DNA from: Xiphophorus maculatus
Lineage: Eukaryota; Chordata; Actinopteri; Cyprinodontiformes; Poeciliidae
NCBI RefSeq assembly: GCF_002775205.1
Contig: NC_036447.1
Location: 11,288,501 to 11,352,500, forward strand
Length of the DNA stretch: 64,000 nucleotides
Direction: 5' to 3'
In this document: positions 51,801-62,250 of the stretch, in pieces
How the letters are laid out: each line of letters starts with the position of its first letter
How positions within the stretch are numbered: position 1 is the first letter of the stretch
The notes under the pieces: model-generated
The model's database searches: none
What the model was told of the DNA's origin: nothing
What the model saw: only the letters and a program-made list of their open reading frames with translations
Program-made: the position numbers and the translations under genes

Positions 51801-54335
51801 TTTTGATTCATACATAAACACAGTAAATAGAGATGAATTAATAGTAAGTCTGAACATCTTTCTGTTTGGATCTCACAGCAAACACATGCATGCCCACATT
51901 AAAAAGTCTATACAGCTCCTGAAAACATTATATTTAGTTATTTTCAACAACAGTAAGGCTTTCTTTCTATTTTAATTAAAAAGTTGCTTCTAACCAAGAT
52001 CTGGTATTGAAACAACTAATGCCTGACGGGAACGACACAGTTCAGTTTACCATTGTATGTTCTGGATTATTCAGGAGAGCGTTTCCAACAGTTGAACTCT
52101 CATTGGGCAGGCAGGGTTAAACCCAAACATGGCATCCATTGGTGCAACAGCAAACGCATCGCACTAGAGAGTCTTGTGCTTGAAGCAAGCAGTGACTGCA
52201 CTGCACCCACCCGTTTCTACTGTACACCTCAGTAGAAACGAGGCATCAGTTGCTATTTTTTTTTTTAAAACCTTTTTATCTTCTAAAGCTTTTAGGTTGC
52301 ATTTAACAAGTATCACAAAATATATTTAAGACATATAGAGATTGAATGCATGGTACTTATTTAATTAGCCACAATATGAACATTGTGGAATGATAAGTTT
52401 GCAATGTAGTGCATAAGAAGCCACTAACTCATCCTCAGGTTATCCAAAGATCTCCTTCGAGACTTGACTCCCTCAAACAGAGGAAATCATTAGGAGTAGC
52501 TACTGAATGCCAATTGGATCTAGGTTTTATTTTCATAAACTTCAGAATTTCCTTTTCCATATTTTATGTTACAACTTACCTCAGTATGAATTGCATTCAA
52601 TTCTCCCTCAAAACTCTACACACAACACCCCATAGTGACAAGAAAATTGTTTTTTTTTTATTTATTTCTGTAAATATATATATAAAAAAAAAACCAGATG
52701 TATGTATGTATTCACAGCCTTTGCCATGACGCTCAAAATGAGGTTTAGCTGCATGTCGTTTCCAAAAATAATCCTCGAGATGTTTTTGCAGCTTAACTTA
52801 AACATAAAACCTCTTAGAAATATTCTAAGGAAAACCTACGTGTATTGCGGCGCTCCAGTTTTGATGTCACCAATGGTAACTCTGACATCGTCGTCGTCAT
52901 CATCACTGTCGCTGTCGCTCTCCACATCCTCGCCTGCAGCTTCGCCTTGGGACTGAAAGCCCAGAAACAAAGTGACACATGTAAAGCCATGAATGTTAAA
53001 ATGAAGCCAAAAAGAAAACAAACAATATCAGGAAAGTGGACAACAGAACATAAGAGATGGATGTGCCAGAATGTGAAGGGGTTACGTACCTCAGAGACCA
53101 CTCCGTTCCCCGTAGCGTGTACATCAACAACAACAGCAGCAGCATCGTCTGTTGAAGTCTCAACAGGTGCACTGCAGGTGTAAAACATAATGAGACACCA
53201 CCATTAAAAATTAAACAACCAATGTGTTCTTAATGGATAGAGTTTTGAAAAGGACAAGATAATGATAGGTTAATTATTTCTTCCTCCCTGAATTTTAGTT
53301 GTTGTTCAACTCTGCTTGATTTTTATATTTTAAAAGAAAAAATAAATAAAACAAGTTCGATCATGTTCTTTTCTGTCAGTATTAGCATAAACTACAGTGT
53401 TTTGTGCAATCTGTAGGTCAGGTTTCTCCAACCGCAGACCTCAATTGTGAGTTCCACTGTCCTGTAACTTTTGGATGCATCTCTGCATATTAAGCTTCTG
53501 CAAGTCAGTGAATTAAATAAATGATTAATAGCAAAGCCTTTGCAAAACTTGCTGACAAGAAAGGAGATAATTCAGCCTTTTGATGCATGTGTGTTGGAGC
53601 GGGGATGGAGCCAAAAAGTTGCAGGTCAGTGGTGCTAAAGAACAAGAGTTGCAAACTCCTGCTGTAGATAATGGTGGAATTACTGATCCTGGTGTAAACA
53701 CAGAGGTTTGGACTAGTAATTTAACAAAAGTATCAATCTGAGATTTTCCCCTTGAGAAAAGAAGGGGAAAGGAAATCTTAGGTATAAAAATCTTATCTAA
53801 TCCCTCTGTGTAAGACGCAGTTTGTGAATGCAGCAACCCACAATGATGTTTCTCTAGAGTAGAGTTTGTTACCTGGCAGCAGCTTCCAGTTTGGGTTCTT
53901 CATCTTCCTCTTTGCTTTCCGATTCATCTGAAATACAGATCAAACAACAGTTTAGCTAATAAAATTACAGCAGTATTCTAAAAATAAACTTATAACAGCA
54001 AAAGACAAACTGAGACTATTTATCATAATACGGTACAATCCTCTATATTGTTTAGTTTCCAAGCCTGCTTCTGTTGTTGATGCTAAAGGCCCGAAGACCA
54101 AATCAAACAGTCAATGCTAGTTAGCTTCCAGGCTAATGTTCCGTTATTCTCAGAGCACGTAAAGGTAATTACTGCTTAACGCTTCGTTACCAGAGCTGCA
54201 GAGACACTACCACGCGTCTCCAATAGATAAATGGAGTTGTTTCTAGTTGTTTTTACCTCCATAAAGCCATTCCTCCTCTTCGTCACCGGCGCTGGCGTCA
54301 GTGGTGGCTGTTTTGTCCGCCTCCTCCCCGGACAT
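45836..54335 (-). CDS. fip1l1: FIP1L1, pre-mRNA 3'-end processing factor
   Basis: FIP1L1 is the CPSF subunit that binds U-rich RNA and recruits poly(A) polymerase in the nucleus. Coding exons: 54257-54335, 53873-53927, 53090-53171, 52840-52952, 51587-51651, 51360-51470, 50762-50892, 50524-50642, 49922-50021, 49683-49839, 49506-49587, 48853-48905, 48291-48480, 47908-48054, 45836-45980; 1629 nt, 542 aa (human about 594). Order of domains: EEEEWLYG start; acidic [12 protein letters not shown] before [13 protein letters not shown]; the Fip1 motif ([34 protein letters not shown], quoted in part: [18 protein letters not shown]) at about residues 140-185; ISRVEGRRR; a proline-rich region (exons 10-13); and an Arg/Glu/Asp-rich tail ending in a lysine-rich [14 protein letters not shown]. 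Exon 1 joins straight to DESES, like the shorter mammalian isoforms. The exon 6 donor is GTCTGT, weaker than the rest. Exon 15 begins at a run of CAG repeats, so alternative acceptors 3 nt apart are possible. Confidence 0.97.
46407..47035. mobile_element. MITE with GAGCCC(C/T)CTAGGGGA inverted ends
   Basis: The left end AGAGCCCCCTAGGGGATATG and the right end (opposite strand) GGAGCCCTCTAGGGGACATG are imperfect inverted repeats of at least 20 bp. Both edges are bounded by TTAG (46403-46406 and 47036-47039), which may be the target duplication. The 629-bp interior has no ORF. It sits in the last intron of fip1l1. Superfamily not assigned. Confidence 0.65.
48690..48790 (+). repeat. LINE/SINE-like 3' tail, second copy
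   Basis: AAGCACTTTGAACTGCCTTG, then TTGCAGAAATGTGGTATACA and AATAAACGTAACTT, parallels the tail at 4200-4328. It lies in a fip1l1 intron. Confidence 0.55.
52212..52240. repeat. Perfect hairpin, 11-bp arms, 7-nt loop
   Basis: CGTTTCTACTG (52212-52222), loop TACACCT, then CAGTAGAAACG (52230-52240). It lies in fip1l1 intron 4. Confidence 0.85.
52570..52805 (+). mobile_element. Tc1-like transposon end relic
   Basis: ACACCCCATAGTGACAAGAA, GTATTCACAGCCTTTGCCAT, GACGCTCAAAATGAGGTTTA and CGAGATGTTTTTGCAGCTTA follow the order of the outer end of a well-known fish Tc1-like element. Only the end portion remains and no transposase was seen. It is in the fip1l1 intron between exons 4 and 5. Confidence 0.7.
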
Positions 54336-56489
54336 GTTGCGCTAACGTGCAGTTTAAACCAACAGCAGCCGAAGCAACAAGCCCCAAGTACGCTTAGTAA
54401 CGCAAAAAATACGAGCGATATTTATCCCTGAAACGGGAAAGTGTAGTTAAGAACCTAAAATATTACTTCTTACATTCATATTAAACCTTTGGAAGTCAGC
54501 GAGACGCCCGGAAGAAGCTGCTGGGCCCGCTAAGATCAGAGCGCTGGAGCTGAAAAACACAGCGACCCCAGCTGGACAAAAGGAACTACTGCTTCAGATT
54601 AGTTTGTTACAGGGTAAAAAGGCAGTTTGGGACAGTAAAAAGTACTCACAATGTCTGCTTTAGTAGAAGTACAAATACCTGAAAAATATTCAATTCAAAG
54701 CAAAAGTACAGGTTGAACTGTTTACTAAATTAAAAATAAAAACGTTCTGAAATGTAGAAAGTAACTTTCACCTTCAAGAATACAGAATCACTTTTGCTAA
54801 ATCTAGAATATTTAAAAAGTTCTAGTTGAAAAAATACTTTATTTTTTTCTTCTGTTGACAAAATGAATAAACTCTCCATAACAGTCAGGACATACTGGAA
54901 CAACAGTTCTAAGAGCAAGCCAGTTATATGTAAATAAATAATTTTCAGTATTTCCTTCCATTATTTGCTAGTTTGTGTTTTTCGAATAAAATACCTAGTA
55001 AACATATTAAACTTTGTTTTTGTGACATGAACATTCAAGTGGTATGAATCATTTTGTTAATCACTGTGAAGAAAGTCCATTTGTCATGCTGCCAACATTT
55101 GATGTTTTTTCATCGGTGTATCTTCTTCTTCTTCTTCTTTAAATCAGTGTTTCATCTTGATTACTCAGTTTACTTCATTTGAGATGTCTGTGAACAACAA
55201 TTGTGTCCCATTGTCAGTCCAATATTGCTCCATTATTGTTGTCTGTTTCTACATTTCATGATGCACCACACATTTTCATAATGGGCAGCAGCGGCCAGGC
55301 CAATACAGCACTTAGTAAGCATAGTAAGCATAATTAATAACGCAGCTCTGCTTTTCTTTCCATGACAAATGCAACTCCTATAGAAATCTGAGATGGATCC
55401 AGAAGACTGCAGAGTCAGCAGCATCAGATGCATGTTGTGCTTGATGTGTCAAAGATCTCCCTGCTGACTGTAAAAGTCTTCAGCTCCCTTGGGTTTTTTT
55501 CACCTAATTCTGTGAAAATCTGTGCTCCACAATCAGGCTTCAAATATTTCTGAGAGGCCTGAAAAAAGGAACACAATTAGGATCGAGGTGCACTTTTGTT
55601 CTGTCATCTGGAAACAAAAAGAGTCCTTTTGGTGGATATTACGTTGTTTTTAAAACCTCTCATTATCAAATCATTGCAAGTCGGTAATTTGATGTAATCA
55701 CCTGGGTTTCCTTAGATAGAAAGGTAAATTTTTTCTACCAATTTGAAAAAAGAAACTTGACCACATTGTTTGATAACTAGGATGAAATAGGATTTAACTA
55801 CTCCTATGCTTCAGGTTGAATAAATTCAAATAAGATTTGCAGTTATCGGTTATTTACAAATTATTCTGATTAAAACAGTAGCACAGTGTATTTTCTTAGT
55901 TTATTGCACATTCCTTTACTGTTTGGATTCATAAATGGAGGGAAATACATCAATTGATTTGTGTAGCTGATAGTGGTTGGTTCAATAACAATTATAAAAT
56001 CTCCGTGGTTTTAGAACGCACTAAACTCGATTGGGACATCATTCCCAGCTTCAAGACAAATCGAATGCAGAATACTGTAAGCTCCTATCTCTTAGAGACA
56101 TCACTCCTGACTCTCCTGTCCTCCACTTGGTCAAAAACAAGTGAAGGACACTTGTTTTTGAAAACTGATGTTTTTTGATGAAGCTTGACAAGGTACAGCA
56201 CACACCAGTTATAGAGTTGGAAGTCAAATAGGTAAGATACTAAAAAGAACAAAAAATCCAAATATGTCAACTTCATACTACATTTTTATGTATTTAGATG
56301 GCAAGAGGAAGATTCTGTCAGCAGGACAATTATTTCTGCTCTCTATATACCTCGCATTCATAGATCAGTGGCAGGAAAACTGCTCAAAGAGAAATGGCCA
56401 TGGAAGAGTTAAGGGATACAGCAAACATATCAAAAATGGTCCACAGACCAGATGAGACTGAAGTGAAACTTCATGGCCTGCATGTAAAA

Positions 56490-56518
56490 TGTCATTAGTG
56501 TTGGAAACACTAATGACA
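56490..56518. repeat. Perfect hairpin, 13-bp arms, 3-nt loop
   Basis: TGTCATTAGTGTT (56490-56502), loop GGA, then AACACTAATGACA (56506-56518). It is within the Tc1-like relic. Confidence 0.9.
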
Positions 56519-56979
56519 AGCGCCGACCAGCTGAAGATGGGAGAAGCTAATTACAGGGAGGAAAACCTGTTAGAAACTGGAGCAGAGATTTGCTTGCCAC
56601 CATGAACATACAGCCAATACTCAAATAAAATGATGTAGATCTATTCACCTTCAGGTTTTAGAATGACCTAGTCAAAGTTTAGTATCTCAGGAAGTCTGTA
56701 AGATTGATTTTAACAGATACTCTCCATCTAACTTGACTGAGTTTAAAATGTTTTGCAAAGAATAATAGGCAAAAAAAGTTTCACTATAGACATGCAAAGC
56801 TTGCAAAAAAAAGAGAAAGCGCTAAACACTTGCAGTTGTAACTGAAGTACGTGATGGTTAAACACATTATTGATTCAGGGGGGCTAAACACAAATGCAGA
56901 CCACACTACTCTGATTTTTATTCATAAAAGCTCTTGGAAACCATGTATTATTTTCCCTGCTTCAACATTCTGCGCTACT

Positions 56980-57020
56980 TTGGGCTGGTCTCTCTGACAA
57001 AATCAGAGAGACCAGCCCAA
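56980..57020. repeat. Perfect hairpin, 18-bp arms, 5-nt loop
   Basis: Arms 56980-56997 and 57003-57020 are exact reverse complements (TTGGGCTGGTCTCTCTGA and its complement) with loop CAAAA. It lies exactly where other copies of this Tc1-like end have no palindrome. Confidence 0.92.
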
Positions 57021-59699
57021 TGAAGTGCGTTAAAGTTTGTGATTGTAATGTGACAAAATGATTTGCAAGGCGCTCTATATCCTTTCCTCCCACAGATAGC
57101 TGCACCTATTTGTTTTTTATGACACTGAGCAGCAGCAGCTGCGGGCTCAATAAGCCGACTCTCATGACTTCTGCCTCTGTTTGCAAGAAGTTGCCGTTAA
57201 TGCAAAGCAGACTGTTAATGCTTTTATGGCCTTTCACCGTTTAAGTGGGTTCTGTTTAGCTGCTCAGTAAATGACTCGGAAATTTTGTGGATTGTCTCCC
57301 GCTCTTCTCTTTCACTCTAAGTGTCATCACAGAGATTGCACACAGAGGCGTGAACAGCATCCCAGCTGATCCGCCTGCTGCTGGGAGGAAACTCACTAAG
57401 CATGTGCAGCACCTCAGCTCTCAAAGGGGATAACGTTATAGTTAGGAGTCCATCGATTTTCCTCTTCTGCGTGTGAACCCTGCGGGGGTTCATATCATGA
57501 GCATCTACCGTATCATATCATACGTGTGAGTTTCATGTGGCTCTTTCTAAGTTCTCACATACACATAGTTAAAACTCACACACACACTCTCAGAGGGACG
57601 TCAGAGAGGGCTGCTAATGGTCTCTGAGTTAAACTGATCATGAAAATTACATTTATTTTATTCACTCCGTCTCCTTCAAACTGATCTCTCCTGCAGAGTG
57701 GTCCCACCATCTTTCTTGTGTTTCGTTTTACATTTTTCTCATCTTACCATTTCCCTCTTGATACCATTTTCTGCACCTGAGCCATTTATGTTCATATTTG
57801 ATTTTCCGAAATAACAAAATTCCCTAATTTTCCACTGAAAAGATTATTCACTGCTTTCTTTTTTTTTTTGCCAAAGCTAGCTTTGTTTGGGATCACTTGA
57901 CACTTTGATGGATTGGCATCAGCTCTCTTTGTGGTTTCTTCTTGTTTTGTTCCACTGTCTCCCAGAGTCTGTGATTACTGCGTGTTTGTCTCGGCGGACA
58001 TTATGTGCAACTCTGGCAGTAATTCACATGTGTGTAGGAACATCCATGCAGGTTTGAAGAGCATTGGGTTTGGTCGACCATGTGCAGTTTTCTAATTAGT
58101 CTTATATAAACTGGAGAAACATTGTTGGAGGAATTGTTTTGTTTGGTGCAATAATTACTGAAGTAGCAAGGTTTAAAAGGCTTTAATTAACTGGTCTCAG
58201 TGCACAAATTACCTTTTCTATGTAATGATAGAGCTGCCAGTCTATGAAAGCATTGGTGACATATTAAGAGATTGTGCATTTGGATCAGTCTTATACTGAG
58301 TTCAAATGGGTTGGCAAAATTCTGCCAGACAGTAAAATTGATTAGAGAAGCTTGAGGTTTTAAATTAAGACACTTTGTCAATTTTCTACAATTTTAAAAT
58401 TCCTTTCTTGACCATTGCCATTCCACACATTATGGTCATTTGCATATAGATACTGCAATACATAAGTGGAAGAAAATATCCAAACAATGCAATGTAGGAA
58501 TCCAGAACCGACATGCACTTATTTATTTCCAAAAACCAGTTGAAATTGATCCACCAATACTGCTTGACTTTGGGTTGTATGACATAAACAAATGAACAAA
58601 TCTCTTGTTTGTCAAACTTAGCACAAGCTAAGACTGTGGAAGATGGTTGAGATTTTAAGCAATAATGAGAATATGAAGTGGTTAAGGGCTGAACAAGCCA
58701 GAGCCTCCTGCTGGTCAAAATCTGTTGTTTTGTCCTCGCTGTTTCTTTGTTTGTTTACATCTCTCCTATCTCCATCTTATCTTCCCTTACTGTCATTCTC
58801 ATATGCTCTGCCTTTGTTTCATCCGCCGTCTGTACCGCCCTCTCTCTGCTTCCAGCTCCACGCTCTCTCCCTCCTGCATCCATCCCACTCTCCTTACAGG
58901 GGATTAGGGCGACTCACAGCCTATTCGATGCTAATCAGGTTTATCCAGACAGAGGACGATCAGTAATTACCGTACTCATATTAGCTTCTACAGATATGTG
59001 CACTGACACATTTTCAATCCACATCATCGCTTTGCATCAAACATATGGTTATCACAGCAGGGTGATGCCACCACAGATTATTAAGATAGATTCTGCCTCC
59101 TTTGTTTCACAACACAAAGGTCCATCTGTCAGGAAACTGAGTCTGCTTCATTCAAATATGCTCAATATATACTCTTTTTGCAGAAATGATTAGTGTATCT
59201 TTGAGACAGTCTATTCCAGATTTGAGTACAAAACTAAGAGATTTTCTTGAAGGATCATTTGCTCTATAACTTAAAGCTATGCAAGAGACTTCTGTGTAAA
59301 AAACAGGGATATTTACTTTAAATGTAGTTTGTCTCCTATAGAACGTCTTGGTCAGTTTTTCTATTTGTTTTGCCATTTTGTAGAGCAATATTTTTGGTCC
59401 AAATTTAATTACCCATTACCCCTCCAAAAACAAGCACCCATGCCGTGACATCACTTACGACAGATGGTAATTGGTCAGTGTTTTTCTGAATCTGTCCACC
59501 TTTATTTTTGGATTCCTTCAGATCTTCTGTTTACTAAAGGCAGCTGCTCAGCTGTTCCTTGTGCCTCTTGTCTTATCATCGACTCACTTACATATCAAGC
59601 AAAATGAGTAGTTTTTAAGTCTTTGTTGCTCTTTGTTAAAATTTTGTTTTGTGAATCCTGTAATTGCAATCTAAGTGGTAAGATTTTATTGTCAGTGGG

Positions 59700-61250
59700 G
59701 AATTTATGACCAACCTGGATTCCTTTGGAAAAAATTATTGTCTACCAGAGTTTGACTGCTAAGAACAAAGCTAAACAGCACCAGCTTATTGAACATGACT
59801 TGGAACAGGGCCAGTCTGTCCAAATGCTACAGACGTGCAGAGCAGCTCAACATGAGAGTACTGTGTTGATCAGAGACAACAAACAGTAGGCAGGTCAAAA
59901 GTTTAAAAAGGAGTGTTTTTACTTACTGCTTTAGAAAAATCCAGTGAGCTGCATTTCAGACCATTTTAGCCTGAAAAACATTTTCAAACATTACAGTTGG
60001 GATATTCTGGTGACAGCACAACTATTAGTTTTACACACCACAAATCTAGGCTTTTTATGAGAGTTGTAGAAAGAAAACAAGTTCTTTTTAAAGTTCCCCA
60101 TAAGCCATGAAGATGTAGAAGAAGCTACACGTATAGGATGAGACCAAAACATTTTGGTTTGTGTGCAAAATGCTCTGTGACTAACACTGAACATCCTTTT
60201 AAAATCCCACTACAAAACATGGTGATGGCAGCATCATCCTGTGGGTATGTGTTAGAACATTTTGTTCATTACAAAGAATAACCAAGACAGAAATAACAAA
60301 GAGTCTCTTTAGATATTTAAATACTTGCCAGCATGAGGAAAATACAATGAGTTACAGTCAGTCAGAGCGCTCTCTGACCAAACAAAAGAAATTATCTTGC
60401 TTATATTAGCTTTCTATGAACGTAACACAAATGCAGGGTGGAGGATAAAAGTTTCCACCTCTGTAAAATCCCCTAGAACAATGGTTCCTTATCTTTGCTA
60501 ACTGTCCTTATCTCACAACAGGAAATAAACCACAAATGCTGCCATGTGTTTCACTTTAATCGTCATTAAGTTGCACTATTCTGAATCTGTACTATGTTCT
60601 GGAAATATAAGGTCAAAGGCAACAAATGAGTAAGTGATAAATGAAATCAATGCAATCAGTAAATTCAATTGATTCCCAGTAGATAACATAAAATGAAGAT
60701 AATGAACAAACATTTTTCCAACAGTATGCTTTTATTTCAGCAAGGACAGAGAAGCTAATCAGAGTTGATGGGGAAAAGCATTGAGCTGAATCTTAAAGAA
60801 AAGCAGTTAGGGGCAGCAAGAGACACTAAAATATGTAAAATGGGTTAGAAAAGGTCCAATCCCGGGGCAGACTAAAATCCAATGAATAATCTGTGGTAGG
60901 ATTTAAAAATGAATGCCACAGACTCACCCCATTGAGTCTGATTAAGTTTGATCTGCTCTTAAAAACAGAGTGGACAAAAAGCGTCAGTCTCTACATCCAA
61001 AGTTGTTAGAAACATTTCAGACAAAATACTTCCGGCTGGAATTTCAGTAAAAGGTGGTCTTACAAAGTATTGACCCATTAGGGCTGAACCTAAATGCATG
61101 CCACACTTTTCAGATTTAGATTTCTAAAAAAAAGTTTTAAAACTATGCTAACAGGTTTTTTTTCTTCCATTGTACAGTTATGCCACAATTGTTTTTGTCT
61201 GTTCCACTAAAATACATCAAAGTTTGTGGTTATAATGTGAAATGTCAGGC
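59700..61250 (+). mobile_element. Tc1-like relic, 3' half
   Basis: ACAAAACATGGTGATGGCAG then CATCATCCTGTGGGTATGTG (about 60216-60255) is the catalytic-core phrase of fish Tc1-like transposases. ACATCCAAAGTTGTTAGAAA, GTGGTCTTACAAAGTATTGA, GGGCTGAACCTAAATGCATG and GTTTGTGGTTATAATGTGAA follow at 60990-61242 as the 3' terminal part. It is badly decayed and interrupted, with no ORF. Confidence 0.65.
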
Positions 61251-61504
61251 ATTAATATCTCTATAATGACCATGCTAATGTCTTTTTGTTTGTATAAATA
61301 ATAATAATAAACAATTTTATGACATAATTTTGCCAGTAATATTAGTGCCATAATCAAAAGACATTTCTTGTGGGTTTTTTTTTTTCTTTTTCCAAAGGTT
61401 AACAATCCACTGAGTTGCAGCCTAGATTGGAGTATTCAAAGTAAAAGTTGTACATTTCTCTTAAGGATAAAACTTCAATATCTTACATATTACAGTTTAT
61501 AATA

Positions 61505-61505
61505 T

Positions 61506-61540
<35 letters not shown>

Positions 61541-61541
61541 T
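61505..61541. repeat. (TTTA)n microsatellite
   Basis: Nine uninterrupted TTTA/TATT units. Confidence 0.92.
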
Positions 61542-62059
61542 CTGTGCTTTTAGTTCAGTCTGTCCAGTCCTAAAGCAAAGAACAATAACTGAACCACCAA
61601 TGGACACTTAGCAACCACACAAAGTTGATATTAAAAAAAACAACAACACACATTCCTGCCCTGACCGTAGTCAAGTGGAGACAAATGGACAGATATCAGG
61701 TTTATAATGTCCACTCAGCAGACAAAGAGAAGAGCTTGGCTGGTTTGTATCGAGAGGGCGGGGAAAGCTTAACCTGAGCTTTTAGACAATCTTTAAAAGG
61801 AGGAACAATGAGGTTTCCTTTGAACTGCATGTGTGTCCAAATGTGTGTACGTTCTGCTGTCCTGCATGTGTCAAAGACGATGCTCATTTCTGCCTGGGGG
61901 TGTGAAGATAGCTCCATTTGCAGGTGATTGAGTTAGGGTGAGTGTGTGTGTGGGGGGGGGTGTGTGTCTGTGTGCATGCGTCACCAAAAAAAGAAAGAGA
62001 GAGGGGAAGGTGAAGGAGAACAAGAGGGAGGGTAGAACAAGGAGAGGGAGGAATGTTTT

Positions 62060-62250
62060 TCATTACGTAATTTAATCTAAGTGGCTATTTTTCTTGTATA
62101 AAACCTCCATTGCCCTCAGTGAGACCGCTGTCCTCATCTGTCTAAAAGCACTGAGTGAGTCACGCTGCAGATCCACACTCACACACACGCACACCCCAAC
62201 ACACCCCAACACACACACACACACGGAAAGTCAAAGTGAGTCAGCCCAGA
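62060..62250 (+). promoter_or_regulatory. Possible TATA promoter and non-coding first exon
   Basis: TATAAAA at 62097-62103 is preceded by CTATTTTTC (MEF2-like) and TTACGTAA. About 130 bp downstream is a good splice donor, AAA|GTGAGT, near 62236. This would fit a TATA-driven 5' exon of about 100 bp whose gene runs off the right edge. No convincing coding exon was found in the 1.8 kb that remain, so this is only a hypothesis. Confidence 0.25.
62177..62226. repeat. (CA)n-rich tract
   Basis: An interrupted ACACAC/CCCAACACA microsatellite lying inside the candidate first exon. Confidence 0.85.

Larger units (their letters stand above)
56350..57070 (+). mobile_element. Tc1-like relic with altered 3' end
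   Basis: AAAATGGTCCACAGACCAGA followed by TGAGACTGAAGTGAAACTT resembles the central transposase region. GGGGGGCTAAACACAAATGC, ACCATGTATTATTTTCCCTG and GATTGTAATGTGACAAAATG match the 3' terminal region of the common fish Tc1-like family. The frame is destroyed. A hairpin at 56980-57020 interrupts the expected terminal sequence. Confidence 0.55.
54336..62040. other. Gene-poor spacer upstream of fip1l1
   Basis: No exon was recognised on either strand. Content I can name: Tc1-like relics near 56350-57070 and 59700-61250, two hairpins, and a (TTTA)n tract. The block about 57100-59200 has little repeat signal and might hold conserved non-coding elements, which cannot be judged from one sequence. 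Confidence 0.45.

Noticed and set aside
52814-53188. Long overlapping frames on both strands
   Set aside because: They are readings through, or antisense to, fip1l1 exons 3 and 4 and the intron between them.
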